A stretch of DNA of 64,000 nucleotides from Calothrix sp. PCC 7507 (GCF_000316575.1 NC_019682.1:6820001-6884000), one strand, 5' to 3'; positions 42,982 to 53,508 are shown, counted from the stretch's first letter. The notes: generated by a model not told the origin, from the sequence alone. Numbers and translations are program-made.

Positions 42982-43866
42982 TTAAGGAGAACTGGTTTTA
43001 GAAACTTCTGGACTGCGAATCATTAAGTATCCCTTATCACCTTGTTGAATAGCGATCAATGCAGGGCGATCGCTCGGTGTTGCATTTGCTGGTAAAGCTT
43101 TAAATAAATATATCCAGCCGCTACGCTCTAGGAGTAAGCGCCAAATTCTCAACTGATTGGGATTACTGGTGTCAGTATCTTCCGTACCTCGTAGGTCATT
43201 AAATAGACCTCTATCGCCAATGATTTTGTAGCCTTTCAACGTGGGATTAGTAAACACATCATCAAGTTTGCGCCCCACTGCAAACTTTTCTTCAGGCGAA
43301 ATCAGAGCAATTACAGGTAAAGTGGAATTTTGCCCAGCATCACGCCGAGCATCAGCAATACCTTGGGACTGCGCTAACCAAAAAATCACAATTAAGACCC
43401 AGGAGACAATGACAATTTCATTGATTAAGGAGCGCAGAAAATCCACAAAGCGCAGTTGAGAAGAACTATATACAGCCAGAGAATTCAATAATTTAGCGCT
43501 TCTAGATTGTTTACGTTGGGTAGCGGGGATAATGCGATTTGAGAGTAAGTAGTTAAAAATCCTAACTACTATTTCGCTGACGATCGCAATTAACCATAAT
43601 GTGATGTTGATAGCAACTGCAGTCAACAAAAATGCGATCGCAGTTTTGCCAATAGCCCAGACATCCCCAAAAAATATTTGCAGGGGAACCATGAGAAACG
43701 ACTGTGTAGGTAAGTCTAGGTTAGAAACTTCTAGCTGAAAAAAGTAGAAATATGACCAGCGATAAATCCAGCCAGCAAAGAACAGCGCCGCACCGAATAA
43801 ACCAATTACGCTGGTAAACTTGCCTAAAATATTTGGGTCTGGGGAAGGATTAGGGTTTGAGGTCAC
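42982..43866 (-). CDS. cyanobacterial membrane protein of unknown function
   Basis: 294 residues with three likely membrane helices (VIGLFGAALFFAGWIYRW, IAFLLTAVAINITLWLIAIV, EIVIVSWVLIVIFWLA) and a C-terminal soluble domain of about 110 residues (SPEEKFAVGRKLDDVF, YLMIRSPEVSKTS). No family recognised. Confidence 0.75.
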   Translation of the reverse strand: MTSNPNPSPDPNILGKFTSVIGLFGAALFFAGWIYRWSYFYFFQLEVSNLDLPTQSFLMVPLQIFFGDVWAIGKTAIAFLLTAVAINITLWLIAIVSEIVVRIFNYLLSNRIIPATQRKQSRSAKLLNSLAVYSSSQLRFVDFLRSLINEIVIVSWVLIVIFWLAQSQGIADARRDAGQNSTLPVIALISPEEKFAVGRKLDDVFTNPTLKGYKIIGDRGLFNDLRGTEDTDTSNPNQLRIWRLLLERSGWIYLFKALPANATPSDRPALIAIQQGDKGYLMIRSPEVSKTSSP

Positions 43867-43881
43867 AGAAACACTCCAAGC

Positions 43882-44212
43882 AATAGTCTACGGTGTACAC
43901 ACAAGTTCTCGAATTACCCCACCCTAAACCCTCCCCTTATAAAGGCTACCGTGTACACACAAATCGGAGTTACTTTGAGATCCGGGTTCTACCCCCCTTA
44001 ATCCCCCCTTGTCAAGGCTACGGTGTATACACAAGTGACTTATTTTGCTCAAAGCGCTCTCAGACCTAACCCCCAGCCCCTTCCCTACGAGGGAAGGGGA
44101 GCCAATCTTTAAAGCCCCTCTCCGCGTCGGAGAGGGGTTTGGGGAGAGGTCTGCCGACTTGTGTATACACGGTAGCCTTGTCAAGGGGGGAGACTGTTCC
44201 CTCACCTTTATA
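43882..44212. repeat. cluster of IS-end-like repeats
   Basis: Four further copies of the GGCTACGGTGTACACACAAG terminal sequence, in both orientations (about 43884, 43946, 44017, 44157), separated by C-rich pieces such as ACCCCACCCTAAACC. It looks like nested non-autonomous relatives of the adjoining IS. Confidence 0.65.
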
Positions 44213-45704
44213 AGGCTACGGTGTACACACAAGTAGACCCAGAGCGAGTTTCCAGCCAAAAAAGGTGGATTCAAACTGCTTAAGCCCCCGAGTCAAAGTA
44301 GTAATTCCTGGAGGTTTTTGAGACTTGTAACCAGACCAACCACCAAGACGAGCAATAATCCAGGTAGCCCAAGGTAAGGAATGAGGAGGATAGGGATTTT
44401 GTTGACGTGGAGTGTGACCTTCTACAGTTGGTGCAAGAGTAGATAAACATTGCTGTTGCTCATCCGAAAAAGCTAGATTTGCAGACAACTCAGGATTATC
44501 CCGTCCCTGAATCATTTGTAAAATTCGCACAGCTACTGACAAAGCTAAAACACTCAGTCGCTTAATGGCAGCAATGGACTCAAGCTGAGTAGCTTCGAGA
44601 TTTAAACCAGCAGTTTTGAGGATGGCAAATAGTTGTTCAATTCGCCATCTCCATGTGTACCATCTAATGATTTGTAGTGCTTGTTCCAAACAAACAACGT
44701 GGTGGGTGGTCAACAATCGCCAATGAATCGGTTCAGTACCCGCAGGTGGGTTGACTTCCACTGCTTCCACTGCGTAAAGTTTCACGCTAGGCGGATAATC
44801 TTTGGCACTCAATTTCTCTGGACGTTGAATTTTGACCATCGCACAGCGCACAATTAATAATGCTTCTCTTGTAGTTCTACCAATACGTGGATCTGCTGGA
44901 ACGTCCACGGTGTAAGTGCCCTCGCTCGGCTGTTGGTTTAAATACGCATACAGCGATTGGGTCTTTCCTATGAGGCGACGGTCAATGCGCGCTCTGACCA
45001 ACACGTGATTTTTGCGATTTGGTACGGTCGTAAATTCTTCATACATATCGCTTTCTCTATCGGCGATATGAGTCACCATTTTGGCATTACCAATACTTAA
45101 ACATCTTTGGGTTTCATCGGCTGAACGCAGCCATTTGTATGATTCTTTTTCCTCTATCGGTAACTTTTTGTAATTTCGTTCATGCTTATCGGCATGGTCT
45201 ATCTCTCGCGTCCACAGTTGTACTGTGCTTAATCCCAATGGAAATCCATTCTCTGCATCCAATACTAAAGTTGGATGAATATAAAACCCTACGTCTGTGT
45301 TGTTTCCGACTACACCTAGACCCTCTGCTTTCAACCTACCAACATGAGACTGCAAGTTAATTTCGCTACTATCACTGATGGCTAATATATGCTTGTCTTC
45401 TACCTGTGATACACAGTGGTCTGATAGGCTGCCGACTAATTCCCCTATTGTCACATTCTCATTCGACAAAAAGCGGTAGTACCCCACCTGTTCTGCTCTA
45501 TTTCTACTTATTTGGCGAATGCTGACTGATTGATGTTTTTCCATTGCTTGGTACAATGCTGCCCCCTTTTTATCAACCTTGGGTCGCCAAAAGCAATTCC
45601 ATCCCACTGTTGAGCGTGAATCATTATTGGATTTTCCACCACCTTTTACTCCCCACAACTCCTTCCCTTAGTAGTTTACTAGCACTTGTGTGTACACCGT
45701 AGCC
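44213..45704 (-). mobile_element. IS4-family insertion sequence
   Basis: About 1.49 kb with terminal inverted repeats GGCTACGGTGTACACACAAG (44213) and its complement CTTGTGTGTACACCGTAGCC (to 45704). One transposase gene inside. The outer flanks are also inverted repeats of about 50 bp (43912-43965 and 45685-45737). Confidence 0.85.
44216..45658 (-). CDS. IS4-family DDE transposase
   Basis: 480 residues. DDE residues in LAISDSSEINL, THIADRESDMYEE, and the IS4 signature Y-(2)-R-(3)-E-(6)-K in YTWRWRIEQLFAILK. The N-terminal region (KHQSVSIRQISRNRAEQVGYYRFLSN) is the IS4 DNA-binding part. The frame is intact and reaches into the left terminal repeat, so it may be functional. Confidence 0.92.
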   Translation of the reverse strand: MWGVKGGGKSNNDSRSTVGWNCFWRPKVDKKGAALYQAMEKHQSVSIRQISRNRAEQVGYYRFLSNENVTIGELVGSLSDHCVSQVEDKHILAISDSSEINLQSHVGRLKAEGLGVVGNNTDVGFYIHPTLVLDAENGFPLGLSTVQLWTREIDHADKHERNYKKLPIEEKESYKWLRSADETQRCLSIGNAKMVTHIADRESDMYEEFTTVPNRKNHVLVRARIDRRLIGKTQSLYAYLNQQPSEGTYTVDVPADPRIGRTTREALLIVRCAMVKIQRPEKLSAKDYPPSVKLYAVEAVEVNPPAGTEPIHWRLLTTHHVVCLEQALQIIRWYTWRWRIEQLFAILKTAGLNLEATQLESIAAIKRLSVLALSVAVRILQMIQGRDNPELSANLAFSDEQQQCLSTLAPTVEGHTPRQQNPYPPHSLPWATWIIARLGGWSGYKSQKPPGITTLTRGLKQFESTFFGWKLALGLLVCTP

Positions 45705-45741
45705 TTTCCAAGGGGAGGGTTAGGGTGGGGTAATTCGATAA

Positions 45742-46047
45742 CTAATTCGCAAATTTTCGCACTTGATACTCTGCTAGCTCCAGCAGCTCATAATTATCTC
45801 CGAATGCTTGAGCGAAATTTTTTTCTATAGCCTGTAAATCGGCTTGGGGTATGGCTTGCCACTGTTCCTTTGTTTCCCAACGAACTATAAAGATAACTTC
45901 TGTGGTGTTGTGGGGATTAATCCAGACTTCTTTACCCAGAAATCCTGGATACTTAGCTAGTGCTGTTGTCCAGATTTCCGCATCCTTTTGGATGTAATTC
46001 TCCCGCAGTTCGGGGGTGACTTTAAACCTGAGCAGTTCTATAACCAA
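45742..46047 (-). CDS. TIGR03792-type small ABM-like protein
   Basis: 101 residues: MVIELLRFKVTPELRENYIQKD, PGFLGKEVWINP and VIFIVRWETKEQWQAIP match the cyanobacterial group of antibiotic-monooxygenase-like dimers. Function unknown. Confidence 0.82.
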   Translation of the reverse strand: MVIELLRFKVTPELRENYIQKDAEIWTTALAKYPGFLGKEVWINPHNTTEVIFIVRWETKEQWQAIPQADLQAIEKNFAQAFGDNYELLELAEYQVRKFAN

Positions 46048-46176
46048 ACTCTACGCTCCGATGTGTTTGCGAATTTGCCAAAATAGAGTTGTAGGCTAGA
46101 ATAACGACGCTTCTAGCATAGCCTGATTGCGTACAGGAGTAGTGGGCTGGTTTGAAATCAATAGGAGAAAGAAAAT

Positions 46177-46500
46177 ATGGATAATAACAATTGGATGCAG
46201 CAGTTATTAATGCTGGGTATTGGTACTACGTCTTTGGTAGCGGACAAACTGCGACAAGTCGGCGATGAATTGGTGAAGGATGGTAAGCTCAATCCTGAGC
46301 AAGCTAAAGCCGTAATGGATGATATTGCACAGCAGCTCAAGTCTGAGCAAGGAAACTGGGATGCCCAAATGCAACGCCAAATGCGAAATATGATGCAGGA
46401 TTTGGGCGTGGCTCGTCAGTCTGAAGTAGATGAACTACGGGGCAGAATTGACCGTTTAGAGCGTCAAGTGCGCGATTTAGAAAATAAACTTTGGCGTTAA
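46177..46500 (+). CDS. phasin family protein
   Basis: 107 residues, all helical, amphipathic: DELVKDGKLNPEQAKAVMDDIAQQLKSEQG then a C-terminal coiled coil SEVDELRGRIDRLERQVRDLENKL. Coats polyhydroxyalkanoate granules in relatives, but here may be a general helical protein. AGGAGAAAG ribosome site. Confidence 0.8.
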   Translation: MDNNNWMQQLLMLGIGTTSLVADKLRQVGDELVKDGKLNPEQAKAVMDDIAQQLKSEQGNWDAQMQRQMRNMMQDLGVARQSEVDELRGRIDRLERQVRDLENKLWR

Positions 46501-46579
46501 AATATCCGTTGTGATTTAAACTAAATGTGTCCTGTTAGTCATCCTATAGCCAGACTACTTAAAATAGGGAGAACTGATT

Positions 46580-47101
46580 TTGAAAGCAATTTTACTCAGT
46601 GTGGCGCTCATGCTGACATGTGTGGTGGTTTTGGTGTTAGCGCAAGTTGGCAGTAGACAGGACTCTGCGATCGCTGCTAAATTAACCCAAACTGCACCAG
46701 TAGCCACTACTATCGCTGAAAACAATACCTTAGTTGCAAATAAAACTATGTCTGATGCCAAAGTTGTCACCACCCCTTCTGGATTAAAATACGTTGAGTT
46801 AGAACAGGGGACTGGAGATACTCCTAAAACTGGACAAACGGTTGTAGTTCACTACACCGGCACTCTCGAAAATGGTACTAAGTTTGATAGTTCACGCGAT
46901 CGCAGCCAACCCTTCAGCTTTAAAATCGGCGTTGGACAAGTGATTAAAGGCTGGGATGAAGGACTTAGCACGATGAAAGTAGGCGATCGTCGTCAGTTAA
47001 TCATCCCCTCAGAGTTAGGTTATGGCGCTCGTGGCGCTGGTGGCGTGATTCCACCCAACGCGACTCTACTTTTTGATGTGGAATTGCTGGAAATTAAATA
47101 G
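46580..47101 (+). CDS. FKBP-type peptidyl-prolyl isomerase
   Basis: 173 residues: N-terminal hydrophobic helix (LLSVALMLTCVVVLVLA) for export or anchoring, then an FKBP domain (VVVHYTGTLENGTKFDSSRDR, FKIGVGQVIKGWDEGL, IIPSELGYGARGAGGVIPPNATLLFDVELL). Folding helper in periplasm or thylakoid lumen. TTG start after AGGGAGAA. Confidence 0.92.
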   Translation: MKAILLSVALMLTCVVVLVLAQVGSRQDSAIAAKLTQTAPVATTIAENNTLVANKTMSDAKVVTTPSGLKYVELEQGTGDTPKTGQTVVVHYTGTLENGTKFDSSRDRSQPFSFKIGVGQVIKGWDEGLSTMKVGDRRQLIIPSELGYGARGAGGVIPPNATLLFDVELLEIK

Positions 47102-47609
47102 GAAATGGGGGGATTTTGTCATTTGTCCTCTCTTTTAAAGTTCTGAGCGGAGGAAACCTCCGCTCAGAGTTTGCGCGTTGTCATTTGTCCCCACTTCAAA
47201 ATAAAAGTTAAGTTCATATTTAAACAAAGATCGCGCATAAACAATTCAAATATAATCGTTTCAGGCAAAGGTGGCTATCATGCAACCTACTAACGCATCC
47301 AGATTAAAACTGTTAGACTCAGCAAGTTATTACAACTCAGATAAATTTGTTATAGTAGAAGCCTTGCCAAAGTTACATTCTGTTGTGATTAATTAAATTA
47401 ACTGAATTATTTTGTATATTTTTATCAATCACTCGCAATTAGATTCTAACTATAGTTGAATATAAGAATAAGTAGATAGGCATTGATAGACAGACCGATG
47501 TAAATGTCTGAGGAAATTTTACAAAACTCAACTGATGGACTTGATGGAGCCAATCTACTTAAGTAGATAAAGTCTATTCCATTCATAAATAAACAAGGGA
47601 GAAAAAATC
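47102..47609. other. spacer; one weak small ORF
   Basis: Repeat GCGGAGGAAACCTCCGC hairpin at about 47147. A 38-codon frame from ATG 47280 has no ribosome site or family support. Confidence 0.35.
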
Positions 47610-47765
47610 ATGCAAGATATGCATTTTACACCCCTAACTGAGAAAGATAAAAAGAGAAATCTATATCTAGATCGAGTGAATCATGCTCCCTACTATGTGA
47701 TTTTTTTCGCACTCCTCGGTGTGTTGTTGATTTTTACTATAGGTACATTACTAGCTGCTTTTTAG
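47610..47765 (+). CDS. small single-pass membrane protein
   Basis: 51 residues: charged N-terminus (TEKDKKRNLYLDRVNHAP) then one membrane helix (YYVIFFALLGVLLIFTIGTLLAAF). Good AAGGGAGAAA site 8 nt before ATG. Not recognised; size and layout resemble small subunits of photosynthetic complexes, but there is no specific match. Confidence 0.6.
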   Translation: MQDMHFTPLTEKDKKRNLYLDRVNHAPYYVIFFALLGVLLIFTIGTLLAAF

Positions 47766-48187
47766 AGAATTCAGGAGTCAGGATTTAGGATTCTGAAGTA
47801 AAAAAGGCTTTGACAGGACTTACGCATACCTCCTACCTCCTGTCTCCTGTCTCCTGTCTTATCCCACAGGGTTAGCGCGTCTCAAAGCCTATTGACAAGC
47901 GGACTTGCCAGATCAGCAATCAAGTTGGAAACAAAGTGGCACTATCCCAGCTAGGTTAAGATTTAGTCCATCTAGTACGCCACGGCGTAAATAAAGCTAC
48001 TATTCTAAAACCACGAAAAGCCTACAGCATATATACTAAAAACGGCTTAGAACTGTCATTCTGACCAAAGGGAAGAATCTCCGAGATACTTCTCTTCACT
48101 GCGTTACGCTCAGTATGACAAAGTTCAGCTTTTATCCGTTTGTAGTATACTTCATACTTTCATACTTCATACTTCAGCCTTCTTGTA
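47766..48187. repeat. repeat-rich spacer
   Basis: TCCTGTCTCCTGTC and ATACTTCATACTTCATACTT tandem pieces (about 47830-47860 and 48145-48175). No gene. Confidence 0.45.
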
Positions 48188-48300
48188 CTAGTGGTTTGTC
48201 AATTTTGTTTTGAGGGGTTTTTGGTAGTGCGGGCCGAAAAGCCCGCGTGAGCGAGACGCTCACACTACAGTCCCTCATTTCAACCCTGACAGACTACTAG
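48188..48300 (-). mobile_element. MITE-like 113-bp element, copy 2
   Basis: Reverse-complement copy of 8563-8675, same length, near-identical, same terminal CTAGTGGTTTGTCA / TGACAGACTACTAG repeats. Confidence 0.75.
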
Positions 48301-48357
48301 GTGCAGGGTTCGAGTAATGTCAACAGGATTTGAGAAATGAATTCTCGTATCTTCGTT

Positions 48358-49055
48358 TTAACCTCTGTTTTCTGCATCTATAGCGTGAACGACTTCAAAA
48401 GTAATAGTTGTTTCTCCACTACCCCTGTGCATCTGGGCACTGATTCCGACTTTAACTAACACACTGCCAGAGGCGGTAAATTTAATCGCATTACCAATCA
48501 AGTTAATCAGTACTTGCCGCCACTTAATTTCATCAGTGCAGATATATTGGGGAACATCGACGGCACAATCAAATCGCAACTGCAAGTTTTTATCTTTGGC
48601 TTTCAATACAAACATATCTTCGATATTAGCCAGTAAGTAATGCAGATCAAAGTTATTTGTCGATAAAACCATGCGTCCCGCTTCAACTTTGGACAAGTCT
48701 AGCACTTGGTTAATCAGTGTCAACAAATGCTCTCCGCTGCGATGAATAATGCCAAGATGATCTTTTTGTGCGGTTGAGAGATTTGCGTCTTGGTTCATCA
48801 GTTGGGAAAAGCCGAGAATCGCATTCAGGGGAGTTCGCAATTCATGGCTCATGTTAGCAAGGAATGTGCTTTTAGCACGGTTGGCAGTTTCGGCGGTATC
48901 TTTAGCCTGTTCGAGTTCTGCTTCTATTTTTTTGCGTTGCGTAGCCGCCGCCACGGCATCGCTAATTTCCTGTTCTAAGCGAACGTTGTCTATGAGCGTT
49001 TTTTGTGCCTGCTTGCGATCGCTAATATCTTGAAAGGCGGCGATCGCATATTCTA
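48358..49055 (-). pseudogene. histidine kinase fragment
   Basis: In-frame kinase sequence from about 49055 (FQDISDRKQAQKTL, end of a PAS domain) through the HisKA H-box (FLANMSHELRTPLNAILGFSQL) to the N-box (IKWRQVLINLIGNAIKFT), then truncated before the G-boxes. Both ends are lost, so this is a remnant of a hybrid or PAS kinase. Confidence 0.7.
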
Positions 49056-49271
49056 CACTACTTTAGTTTCAAACCCCTCACACATAAAGCTTTATTCCTT
49101 GAGTTTTTCGACGACAGTATGGAAGTCATCTCACTTATCTTGCTCTGATGTCAAGTACGTTTTTATCCCCTTGGTTATGCTTGTATTGCTGAATTTGTCA
49201 AGTTAATTTTATACTAAATTAGATGAGCTTACCCTGTCTTATCCCAATGATAATTATTCACGCCGACTTAC

Positions 49272-50768
49272 TTATCTAACAGAAAAGGCTTCACTAAAGC
49301 GCCGCGTCACAGGCTCCATAATGAATGTCAAAATCGACTTTTTGCGAGTGACAATTTCGCCATTAGCGGTCATTCCTGGGGTAAATGTGATTTCTTGACC
49401 CCGAACATTCACTGAGTGTTTATTCAGCTTAATTCTGGTGGGGAAAACTAAGCCTAATTCCTTATCAGCGATCGCATTCGGACTGACGCGGACGACATCA
49501 CCATCAATAACGCCAAATTCTTGAAAGGGGAAGGTCGCCATTTTTACCTTTGCTTTCATTCCCTGACGAATAAATCCAATATCGCGGTTGAGGACTTTGA
49601 CCTCTAGAAGGATTTCTTCCCCTTCTGGTAAAATTGACAATAGCTCTTCACCGGCTTGTACTGGCCCTCTAGTGGCTTTGATTTTGTAGATAGTCCCGGA
49701 AACAGGAGCTTTGATAGTTTCTTCATTTTGTTGATTTCTCGCTTGCTCCAACTGACCAGCAACGTTGGTGAGTTCTTCTTTGCGCTTGTTGATCTGAGTC
49801 AAAATCTCGCTTTGGCGTTCTGATGCTAAACGCTCTTGCTGATTGCGAGCAGCTTGATAGGCTTGTTCAGCTTGGCGAATTTCTTGGAATTGTCCAGCAA
49901 TATCCTTCTCTAGAGATGATACTTTATCTTGAGCCTCGGTGATTCTATTTTGAGCGTTAGTCACCTCATCTTTAGCCTTGATAATTTCTGTATTGGCACG
50001 ATTTAATCTTTCTTGTGCATCCAGATAATCGACTCTGGGGATAGCACCGGGAGTAGTGAGGGTGCGTAGGCTTTGTTCTCGTTGTTGAGCGATCGCTAAA
50101 TTGCTCTCAATTTTAGCGCTGATATTTTTTGCATTCGCCAAGTTAGTTTGAGCATTAACAAAGCTATTTTTGGTGTTAACCAAATTTTCTTGCAACTTAG
50201 TCAAGCGGACTTTAGCTTGAGCGATGATTGACTTTTGACGATTTGCTTCCGCTTCGGCGCTGGCTTGACGTGCTTGGAAGTCTGACAGACGGGAGTTTAA
50301 CAGTTCATCTTGCAATTTTGTCCCAGTATTTTTGACACCGATACGTTCTGCATCCAAACGCTGTAAGTCTTCTTGAATCAACTTAGTAGCTTTAGTCAGA
50401 CGGATGACATCAGCTTGCTGCAAGTTGGGATCGCGTTGCACTATAACCTGGTTTTTAGTGACGCGATCGCCTTCTTTTACCTTCACAGCGAGGATGACAC
50501 CACCACCGAGGGATGTTACAGGCCGCACTTGAGTTGAAGCAATTAATTCCCCTGGCGCGGTTGCGACTTCATCAATTTCTGAGAAATTCGCCCAGGCGAT
50601 CGTCCCCAATACTATTACGCTCATCGTTCCCGCTAACAATCTCGTATAGAGGGGTGGTAATTCCTGTACTGCTTTACCCAATTCATAAGATAACTGTTCG
50701 TCTGGTTTAGCAAATTGCTGTTTTGTCTGACGCGCTTGAGGAGCATTAGCTGCTAAAGAAGATTTCAT
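49272..50768 (-). CDS. HlyD-family membrane fusion protein
   Basis: Type I secretion or efflux adaptor. About 498 residues from ATG 50768; a longer frame starts in a repeat. One N-terminal membrane helix (LLAGTMSVIVLGTIAWANF), a biotinyl-lipoyl half (GGGVILAVKVKEGDRVTKNQVIVQ), about 230 residues of coiled coil, the second lipoyl half (IKAPVSGTIYKIKATRGPVQAGEELLSI) and a C-terminal barrel. Such proteins help glycolipid or peptide export in heterocystous strains. No ABC or TolC gene adjoins. Confidence 0.9.
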   Translation of the reverse strand: MKSSLAANAPQARQTKQQFAKPDEQLSYELGKAVQELPPLYTRLLAGTMSVIVLGTIAWANFSEIDEVATAPGELIASTQVRPVTSLGGGVILAVKVKEGDRVTKNQVIVQRDPNLQQADVIRLTKATKLIQEDLQRLDAERIGVKNTGTKLQDELLNSRLSDFQARQASAEAEANRQKSIIAQAKVRLTKLQENLVNTKNSFVNAQTNLANAKNISAKIESNLAIAQQREQSLRTLTTPGAIPRVDYLDAQERLNRANTEIIKAKDEVTNAQNRITEAQDKVSSLEKDIAGQFQEIRQAEQAYQAARNQQERLASERQSEILTQINKRKEELTNVAGQLEQARNQQNEETIKAPVSGTIYKIKATRGPVQAGEELLSILPEGEEILLEVKVLNRDIGFIRQGMKAKVKMATFPFQEFGVIDGDVVRVSPNAIADKELGLVFPTRIKLNKHSVNVRGQEITFTPGMTANGEIVTRKKSILTFIMEPVTRRFSEAFSVR

Positions 50769-50919
50769 AAGAGTTTGGAAAAGGGAAAGTGGGGAGTGGC
50801 GAAGTGGGGGAATGGGGAGATTGAGGGAGTCGGGAGTCGGGAGTCGGGAGTCGGGAGTCATTAATTATTTTTTCCTTACCCAATCCCCAATCCCCAATCC
50901 CCAGTCCCCAGTCCCCGTG

Positions 50920-51795
50920 TCAAACGGCTAAATAGCGCCGGACAAAATTTTCTAATGTCTCCAATTGGAAGTTAAAAATCCTTTCTAAATTGGTTACTTC
51001 CTCTCTGGTGGAGAAAAATTCATTGGCCAGTAAAGTGCGATAGGTTCCCAATGCTTGTTGTGTTTGGGGATTAAATAAACCTAATGCACTGCGTAAGCTA
51101 TCAACAGCAAAGAGTGGCGGGTTAATCACGAGGGCTTCTTTGTGGAAGATGCGACTAAAAATTTGGGGAATCTCTGCACGTGCTAAAATCTCTGGGCCCC
51201 CAACGGCTAAAGTTTGGTTACGAGCGCCTGCAACTGTGAAAGAATCCACCACTATTCTTGCTAAATCATCTGTACTAACCACAGAAGTGCGGTTTTTGGC
51301 GTCACCGATTAGTAAATATAACCCTGTTTCCCGAAAACGTTCTGCTAATGATAGCAAGTTCGATGCTAATCCAGCTGGGCGTAAAATAGTGTAATTCAAG
51401 CCACTGGCTACTAAATATCGCTCGACTGCTCGTTTAGCTTTGAAAACGGGAGCATCTTCATAACCCCGATCTGCACCCAGCACAGAAATAAATACAAAAT
51501 GCTCCACTCCATTGGCTTTTGCTTGATCAATCAGTTCAATGTTGGCGCGGTAATCTAAGGATAAGGCATCACCATCAGAACCGTGGGCGCTAATAATGTA
51601 CTGGATGCCCTGACAAGCTTTTTGGATATCCTGTTCCCGTTGCAAATCACCAATAAAAATTCCCGCTCCTCGGTGTTCTAATTCGCCGTAATGGGAAGTG
51701 AGGCGGACAAATGCTCTCACTGACTTTTCTTGCTGGCGTAAAAGTCGCACGACTCGGCGACCAATTCCTCCGGTTGCTCCAGTTACCAGAAACAT
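50920..51795 (-). CDS. NAD(P)-binding atypical SDR (NmrA-like)
   Basis: About 291 residues: MFLVTGATGGIGRRVVRLL (dinucleotide loop TGATGGIG), FIGDLQREQDIQKACQG, FVFISVLGAD, YLVASGLNYTILRPAG. The catalytic Tyr-Lys pair is not evident, as is common in the SDR a5/a7 group. Role unknown. Confidence 0.86.
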   Translation of the reverse strand: MFLVTGATGGIGRRVVRLLRQQEKSVRAFVRLTSHYGELEHRGAGIFIGDLQREQDIQKACQGIQYIISAHGSDGDALSLDYRANIELIDQAKANGVEHFVFISVLGADRGYEDAPVFKAKRAVERYLVASGLNYTILRPAGLASNLLSLAERFRETGLYLLIGDAKNRTSVVSTDDLARIVVDSFTVAGARNQTLAVGGPEILARAEIPQIFSRIFHKEALVINPPLFAVDSLRSALGLFNPQTQQALGTYRTLLANEFFSTREEVTNLERIFNFQLETLENFVRRYLAV

Positions 51796-51829
51796 AAAAT
51801 GACCTAATATCAACTAACACTTTTGGGGG

Positions 51830-51960
51830 CTGGGGATTGGGGGCTGGGGATTGGGGGCTGGGGATTGGGGACTGGGGACTGGGGACTGGGGACTGGTGAA
51901 TAGGAAAGGAATTTTACTCCCTTTTCTCCCTGCTCCCTGCTCCCTGCTCCCTGCTCCCTC
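51830..51960. repeat. tandem GGGGATTG/GGGGACTG and CTCCCTG repeats
   Basis: Twelve or so heptamers followed by CTCCCTGCTCCCTG units, filling the gap between the SDR and hydrolase genes. Confidence 0.75.
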
Positions 51961-51961
51961 T

Positions 51962-52783
51962 CTACCCCCTCACCTCTAAGGCTGGAACTTTTTTCGCTCT
52001 ACTTTCCAGAAAGTTCTGCTTCTGAAGAATGTCATAAAGATTAATATCTTTTTCTAGTAGACAAGCATGTCCGCTGTAGGGTAGTATCACGACTTCGGAG
52101 TTTGGTAGGATATTGGCCAAATGTCTCACTTCGCAAACAGAAGGCAAGAGGCGATCGTAGACACCGGCGATTAATAAAGTTGCTTGAGTAAGACGGCGTA
52201 GCTGTGCTTCCTCAATATGAAACTCTCTGAGCAAAGACAATCGCCAATGGACTGTTTCTGGCGGTACTGAACGCATAGTTTTTAGTAATTCATGGCGATC
52301 GCTGCGTGATATCCGCGGCAGAAAGGCTAAAAATGGTAATAAGCCTAATGCGCCAATCTCATACAGGCATGGATGCACTAAGTCAGTTAGTTGAGATGCC
52401 CAATTTAACCACGGGCGCAGATGAAAGCTGGAAGCCGGATTAATGAGGATAATACGCTTAAACAGATGGGGCGCTTTGACAGCTACTTTCATCGCCAATG
52501 CACCCCCAAAGGACTCACCACACAAATAAACTGGTCTTTGGGAGTTTTTTTCTAACTCTGCATGAATTAAGTCCAATACATTGTTACTCAGTTCATCCCA
52601 TGTAGTTAGGTCTTTGCGGGGAATCGCCAGACACCGGACATCAAAGCCGGCTTCTAATCCAGCAGTTTGCGATCGCAATAGTTCACCAGTTCCATCCATT
52701 CCCGGCAAATATACAAACAGCGGTAGTTCTGGCTGTATCCGTTTGGGAGTGAGGAAACATGGTTTTAGCTCTACTTCTGGCAT
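51962..52783 (-). CDS. alpha/beta hydrolase
   Basis: 273 residues: FVYLPGMDGTGELL (oxyanion region), nucleophile elbow YLCGESFGGALA (Ser), LIAGVYDRLLPSV (acid) and ILPYSGHACLLEKD (His). Complete triad; the substrate cannot be told. No signal peptide. Confidence 0.88.
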   Translation of the reverse strand: MPEVELKPCFLTPKRIQPELPLFVYLPGMDGTGELLRSQTAGLEAGFDVRCLAIPRKDLTTWDELSNNVLDLIHAELEKNSQRPVYLCGESFGGALAMKVAVKAPHLFKRIILINPASSFHLRPWLNWASQLTDLVHPCLYEIGALGLLPFLAFLPRISRSDRHELLKTMRSVPPETVHWRLSLLREFHIEEAQLRRLTQATLLIAGVYDRLLPSVCEVRHLANILPNSEVVILPYSGHACLLEKDINLYDILQKQNFLESRAKKVPALEVRG

Positions 52784-53508
52784 GGCAAGATCAGATTTTA
52801 ATTTTTTGTTTTATAGACTTTTTTCTATGGATTCCCCAAATTTTACTTATGGTAACTAATGGGTATTTTAAGTGTTACAGTGAAGTCAAAATTCTCATAG
52901 AATCATAACGCAGATAGCTAAAACTACATAAAATCCAACTTTTTTAATTAAGAAATACAGCAATTAGCTGTGAGGAGGGAGTTAAGAGCCAACTCCAGAC
53001 TGCTATAGGACTACTATTTGATTTTTGAAATATACGTAGGGGAGCCACTGCGTTGGACGGGTTTCCCGGCTTAAAGGAGCCAGCCGTGTGGGCGGGTTTC
53101 CCGACTTGAGCGGACTGGCGTCAAGTGGCGTTGGGCAATGCCCACCATATCCGGGTTTTGGTGGGCATTGCCCACCCTACAGATACGGAGATTTTTTCAG
53201 AAATCAAATAAGATTGCTATATACACAGGATATATATAGGCAAGGTCAATTACTAATTGTACTCTGCCATACAAATATCAAACTCATATTTGATTTTTGC
53301 CAAAACACAGTACAACTCAAATAGCCTTCTTTCCTGGATTATTTTTGCATCAGATATATAGATGTCTAAATTAGGATTGGCTTTAACAGTTATCAGCACA
53401 ATAACTGCTGCAAGCCGTGCCAGGACTTAAGTTTCCCACGAATATAAGCAGTAGGTTTCAGATCTGGGATTTACCCCCTGACTGGAACCGTGATAACTGT
53501 TAACTGAT
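52784..53508. repeat. repeat-rich spacer
   Basis: Contains GGTGGGCATTGCCCACCC hairpins (about 53158-53180) and GGGCGGGTTTCCCGACTTGAG. An open frame 53088-53324 crosses them and is not credible. Confidence 0.5.
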
